Positions 35,047-36,902 of a stretch of 36,902 nt of DNA are shown in pieces. The DNA is from Parvibaculum sp. (lineage in GTDB: Bacteria > Pseudomonadota > Alphaproteobacteria > Parvibaculales > Parvibaculaceae): positions 1 to 36,902 of the forward strand of contig JAUXOE010000121.1 in NCBI GenBank assembly GCA_030682415.1, given 5' to 3'. The notes beneath the pieces are model-generated. The model worked only from the letters and a program-made list of their open reading frames with translations. It did not search any database and had not been told where the DNA came from. Position 1 is the first letter of the stretch. Every line of letters starts with the position of its first letter. Both the position numbers and the translations under genes were made by a program.

Positions 35047-35439
35047 ATGAATATCATTGAGCAGCTCGAGCAGGAGCAGGTCGCGGCACTGTCCGCCGGC
35101 AAGACCATTCCCGATTTTGCCCCCGGCGACACGCTGCAGGTCAATGTGAAGGTGGTTGAAGGCACGCGCGAGCGCCTGCAGGCCTATGAAGGTGTCTGCA
35201 TCGGCCGCGCCGGCGGCGGCATCAACGAGAACTTCACGGTCCGCAAGATTTCCTACGGTGAGGGCGTCGAGCGCGTGTTTCCGCTTTACGGTCCGCTGGT
35301 CGACTCGATCAAGGTCGTGCGCAAGGGCCGCGTGCGTCGCGCCAAGCTCTACTACCTGCGCGGGCTTCGCGGCAAAGCCGCCCGAATTACCGAAAAACAG
35401 GACTTCAAGACCCGCAACAAGGACAGCGGCGCCGCCTGA
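35047..35439 (+). CDS. rplS: 50S ribosomal protein L19
   Basis: The protein has 130 residues (usual about 115-130). It contains [80 protein letters not shown] and [22 protein letters not shown]-like sequence, the full L19 pattern. L19 lies at the 30S-50S interface. It closes the rpsP-rimM-trmD-rplS cluster and is followed by a terminator. Confidence 0.98.
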   Translation: MNIIEQLEQEQVAALSAGKTIPDFAPGDTLQVNVKVVEGTRERLQAYEGVCIGRAGGGINENFTVRKISYGEGVERVFPLYGPLVDSIKVVRKGRVRRAKLYYLRGLRGKAARITEKQDFKTRNKDSGAA

Positions 35440-35474
35440 TTTCTCCGCATTCGAGCGGAAACTGTCACGAAAAG

Positions 35475-35508
35475 CGGGCAGGGCGCCTGATGGCCCCGGC
35501 CCGTTTTT
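35475..35508 (+). terminator. Rho-independent terminator after rplS
   Basis: CGGGC (35475-35479) pairs with GCCCG (35499-35503), with further internal GC pairing (GGCGCC...GGCC), followed by TTTTT. It begins about 36 bp after the rplS stop and separates the ribosomal cluster from leuC. Confidence 0.8.
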
Positions 35509-35556
35509 GTTATGGGCTACACTAAACCCAGGTTTCGAAAGACGAGGATAGCGAAC

Positions 35557-36902
35557 ATGTCGCCCCGCACAATGTACGACAAGATCTGGGATGCGCATCT
35601 GGTCGAGATGGCCGAGGACGGGACCGGCCTGCTCTATATCGACCGGCATCTCGTGCATGAGGTCACAAGCCCGCAGGCCTTCGAGGGTCTGCGCATGGCG
35701 AAGCGCCCCGTGCATGCACCGCTGAAGACGCTGGCGGTCGCCGATCACAATGTGCCGACGACCGATCGCTCCAAGGGCATCGCCGACGAAGAGAGCCGCA
35801 TCCAGGTCGAGACGCTCGAACACAACGCAAAAGATTTCGGCGTCGAATATCTCGAAATGTCCGACATCCGTCAGGGCATCGTGCATATCGTCGGGCCGGA
35901 GCAAGGCTTCACGCTGCCCGGCACCACCATCGTTTGCGGCGACAGCCACACCTCGACGCATGGCGCCTTCGGTGCGCTGGCGCATGGCATCGGCACGTCG
36001 GAAGTCGAGCATGTGCTCGCCACCCAGACGCTGATCCAGGCCAAGGCCAAGAACATGCGCATCAATGTGGTGGGCAAGGCGCCGGAAGGTTTCACCGCGA
36101 AAGACATCGTGCTCGCCATCATCGGCGAGATCGGCACGGCCGGCGGCACCGGCTATGTCATCGAATATGCCGGCGAGGCAATCCGCGATCTCTCGATGGA
36201 AGGCCGCATGACCGTCTGCAACATGACGATCGAAGGCGGCGCCCGCGCCGGGCTGATTGCGCCCGACGAAAAGACCTATGCCTATCTTGAAGGCCGCCCG
36301 CGCGCGCCGAAGGGCAAGGCGTGGGAGATGGCGGTCGACTACTGGAAGACACTGCCATCCGACGAAGGTGCGACGTTCGACAAGGAAATCACCATCGACA
36401 TCGCCGACCTGCCGCCGCTGATCACCTGGGGCACGAGCCCGGAAAACGTCATCAAGATCACGGACCGCATTCCCGATCCGAAGGACGTTCACGACGAAGC
36501 GCATGCGAAGTCGATGCAACGCGCGCTCGACTATATGGGTCTCACGCCCGGCACGCCGATCGTCGACGTCAAGATCGACCGCGTCTTTATCGGCTCCTGC
36601 ACCAATGGTCGTATCGAAGATCTGCGCGCCGCCGCCGTCATCGCCGAAAAGGCGATCAAGGCCGGCCGCAAGGTGGCGTCCACCGTCAATGCGATGGTCG
36701 TGCCCGGTTCCGGTCTCGTCAAGGCGCAGGCCGAGAAGGAAGGTCTCGACAAGATCTTCCTCGAAGCCGGCTTCGAATGGCGCGAGCCCGGCTGCTCGAT
36801 GTGTCTGGCGATGAACGCCGACAAGCTCGAGCCCGGCGAACGCTGCGCCTCGACGTCGAACCGCAATTTCGAAGGCCGTCAGGGCCGCGGCGGCCGCACG
36901 CA
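35557..36902 (+). CDS. leuC: 3-isopropylmalate dehydratase large subunit (C-terminus cut off by window edge)
   Basis: This frame is absent from the ORF track because it runs off the right edge. From ATG 35557 (Shine-Dalgarno GAGGA about 8 nt upstream) 448 codons are open. [49 protein letters not shown] (first cluster Cys), [17 protein letters not shown] and [14 protein letters not shown] (the CxxC cluster ligands) are the LeuC signatures. With LeuD it isomerises 2- and 3-isopropylmalate in leucine biosynthesis using a [4Fe-4S] cluster. LeuC is usually about 466-480 residues, so only the last 20 or so are missing. It belongs to the same superfamily as AcnA. Confidence 0.97.
   Translation, partial: MSPRTMYDKIWDAHLVEMAEDGTGLLYIDRHLVHEVTSPQAFEGLRMAKRPVHAPLKTLAVADHNVPTTDRSKGIADEESRIQVETLEHNAKDFGVEYLEMSDIRQGIVHIVGPEQGFTLPGTTIVCGDSHTSTHGAFGALAHGIGTSEVEHVLATQTLIQAKAKNMRINVVGKAPEGFTAKDIVLAIIGEIGTAGGTGYVIEYAGEAIRDLSMEGRMTVCNMTIEGGARAGLIAPDEKTYAYLEGRPRAPKGKAWEMAVDYWKTLPSDEGATFDKEITIDIADLPPLITWGTSPENVIKITDRIPDPKDVHDEAHAKSMQRALDYMGLTPGTPIVDVKIDRVFIGSCTNGRIEDLRAAAVIAEKAIKAGRKVASTVNAMVVPGSGLVKAQAEKEGLDKIFLEAGFEWREPGCSMCLAMNADKLEPGERCASTSNRNFEGRQGRGGRT

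Noticed and set aside
35026-36519. 497-aa minus-strand frame
   Set aside because: It is antisense to rplS and leuC, which are both clear.

Overview
This is a gene-dense, high-GC window from an alphaproteobacterial chromosome. The evidence for the group is the set of neighbourhoods: ffh-rpsP-rimM-trmD-rplS-leuC, dapF-mtaB-(purC)-ftsY-ispZ, acnA beside ccmABCDG, and stand-alone DUF2794 and DUF1223 proteins. The overall flavour is Hyphomicrobiales/Parvibaculum-like, but the genus is my inference and was not tested. I see no tRNA, rRNA, CRISPR array, prophage or insertion sequence with a transposase.

Layout. 1-3.6 kb: a truncated PhhB-type dehydratase, a zincin-like metallopeptidase, the RNA 2',3'-cyclic phosphodiesterase ThpR, a Tas-like aldo/keto reductase and a TesA-like GDSL esterase, with three palindromic intergenic repeats between them. 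3.6-7 kb: a YbbA/YbbP-type ABC exporter divergent from the esterase, the same arrangement as E. coli tesA-ybbA-ybbP. 7-8.5 kb: a Bax-inhibitor-1 family membrane protein behind an unusual repeat-rich leader, and a DUF2794 protein. 8.55-9.0 kb: a protein-free gap with consecutive hairpins and an orphan terminator-like structure, possibly a small RNA. 9-13.9 kb: a four-gene operon for a Gld-like ABC system (ATPase, permease, GldG-like protein, DUF4340 protein). It meets a DUF1223 gene tail to tail, and the two genes share a CTAG stop.

14.7-18 kb: aconitase AcnA on the minus strand. It carries an extra N-terminal tail of about 200 residues, rich in Lys/Ala/Pro and histone-H1-like, fused in frame. 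This is the most striking item in the window. 18.2-22 kb: a crotonase-fold gene lacking one of the two classical catalytic glutamates, then ccmA-ccmB-ccmC-ccmD-ccmG for cytochrome c maturation. 22-25.3 kb: a MarR-type regulator, also with a Lys/Ala/Pro tail and with a palindromic operator candidate, a zinc-ribbon NUDIX hydrolase, and an MHS-family transporter with an inserted periplasmic domain.

25.3-30.1 kb: a minus-strand operon dapF-mtaB-purC-ftsY-ispZ. 30.2-31.5 kb: a membrane-anchored PIG-L deacetylase and a divergent CinA-domain protein. 31.6-36.9 kb: ffh, rpsP, rimM, trmD, rplS and the start of leuC. Both GTPases of the signal recognition particle pathway, Ffh and its receptor FtsY, are therefore about 5 kb apart.

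Most of the window is housekeeping. The items worth follow-up are the AcnA fusion, the non-coding gap before the Gld operon, the tandem 11-bp repeats and Shine-Dalgarno-masking leader of the BI-1 gene, and the Gld-like operon in an organism with no sign of gliding here.
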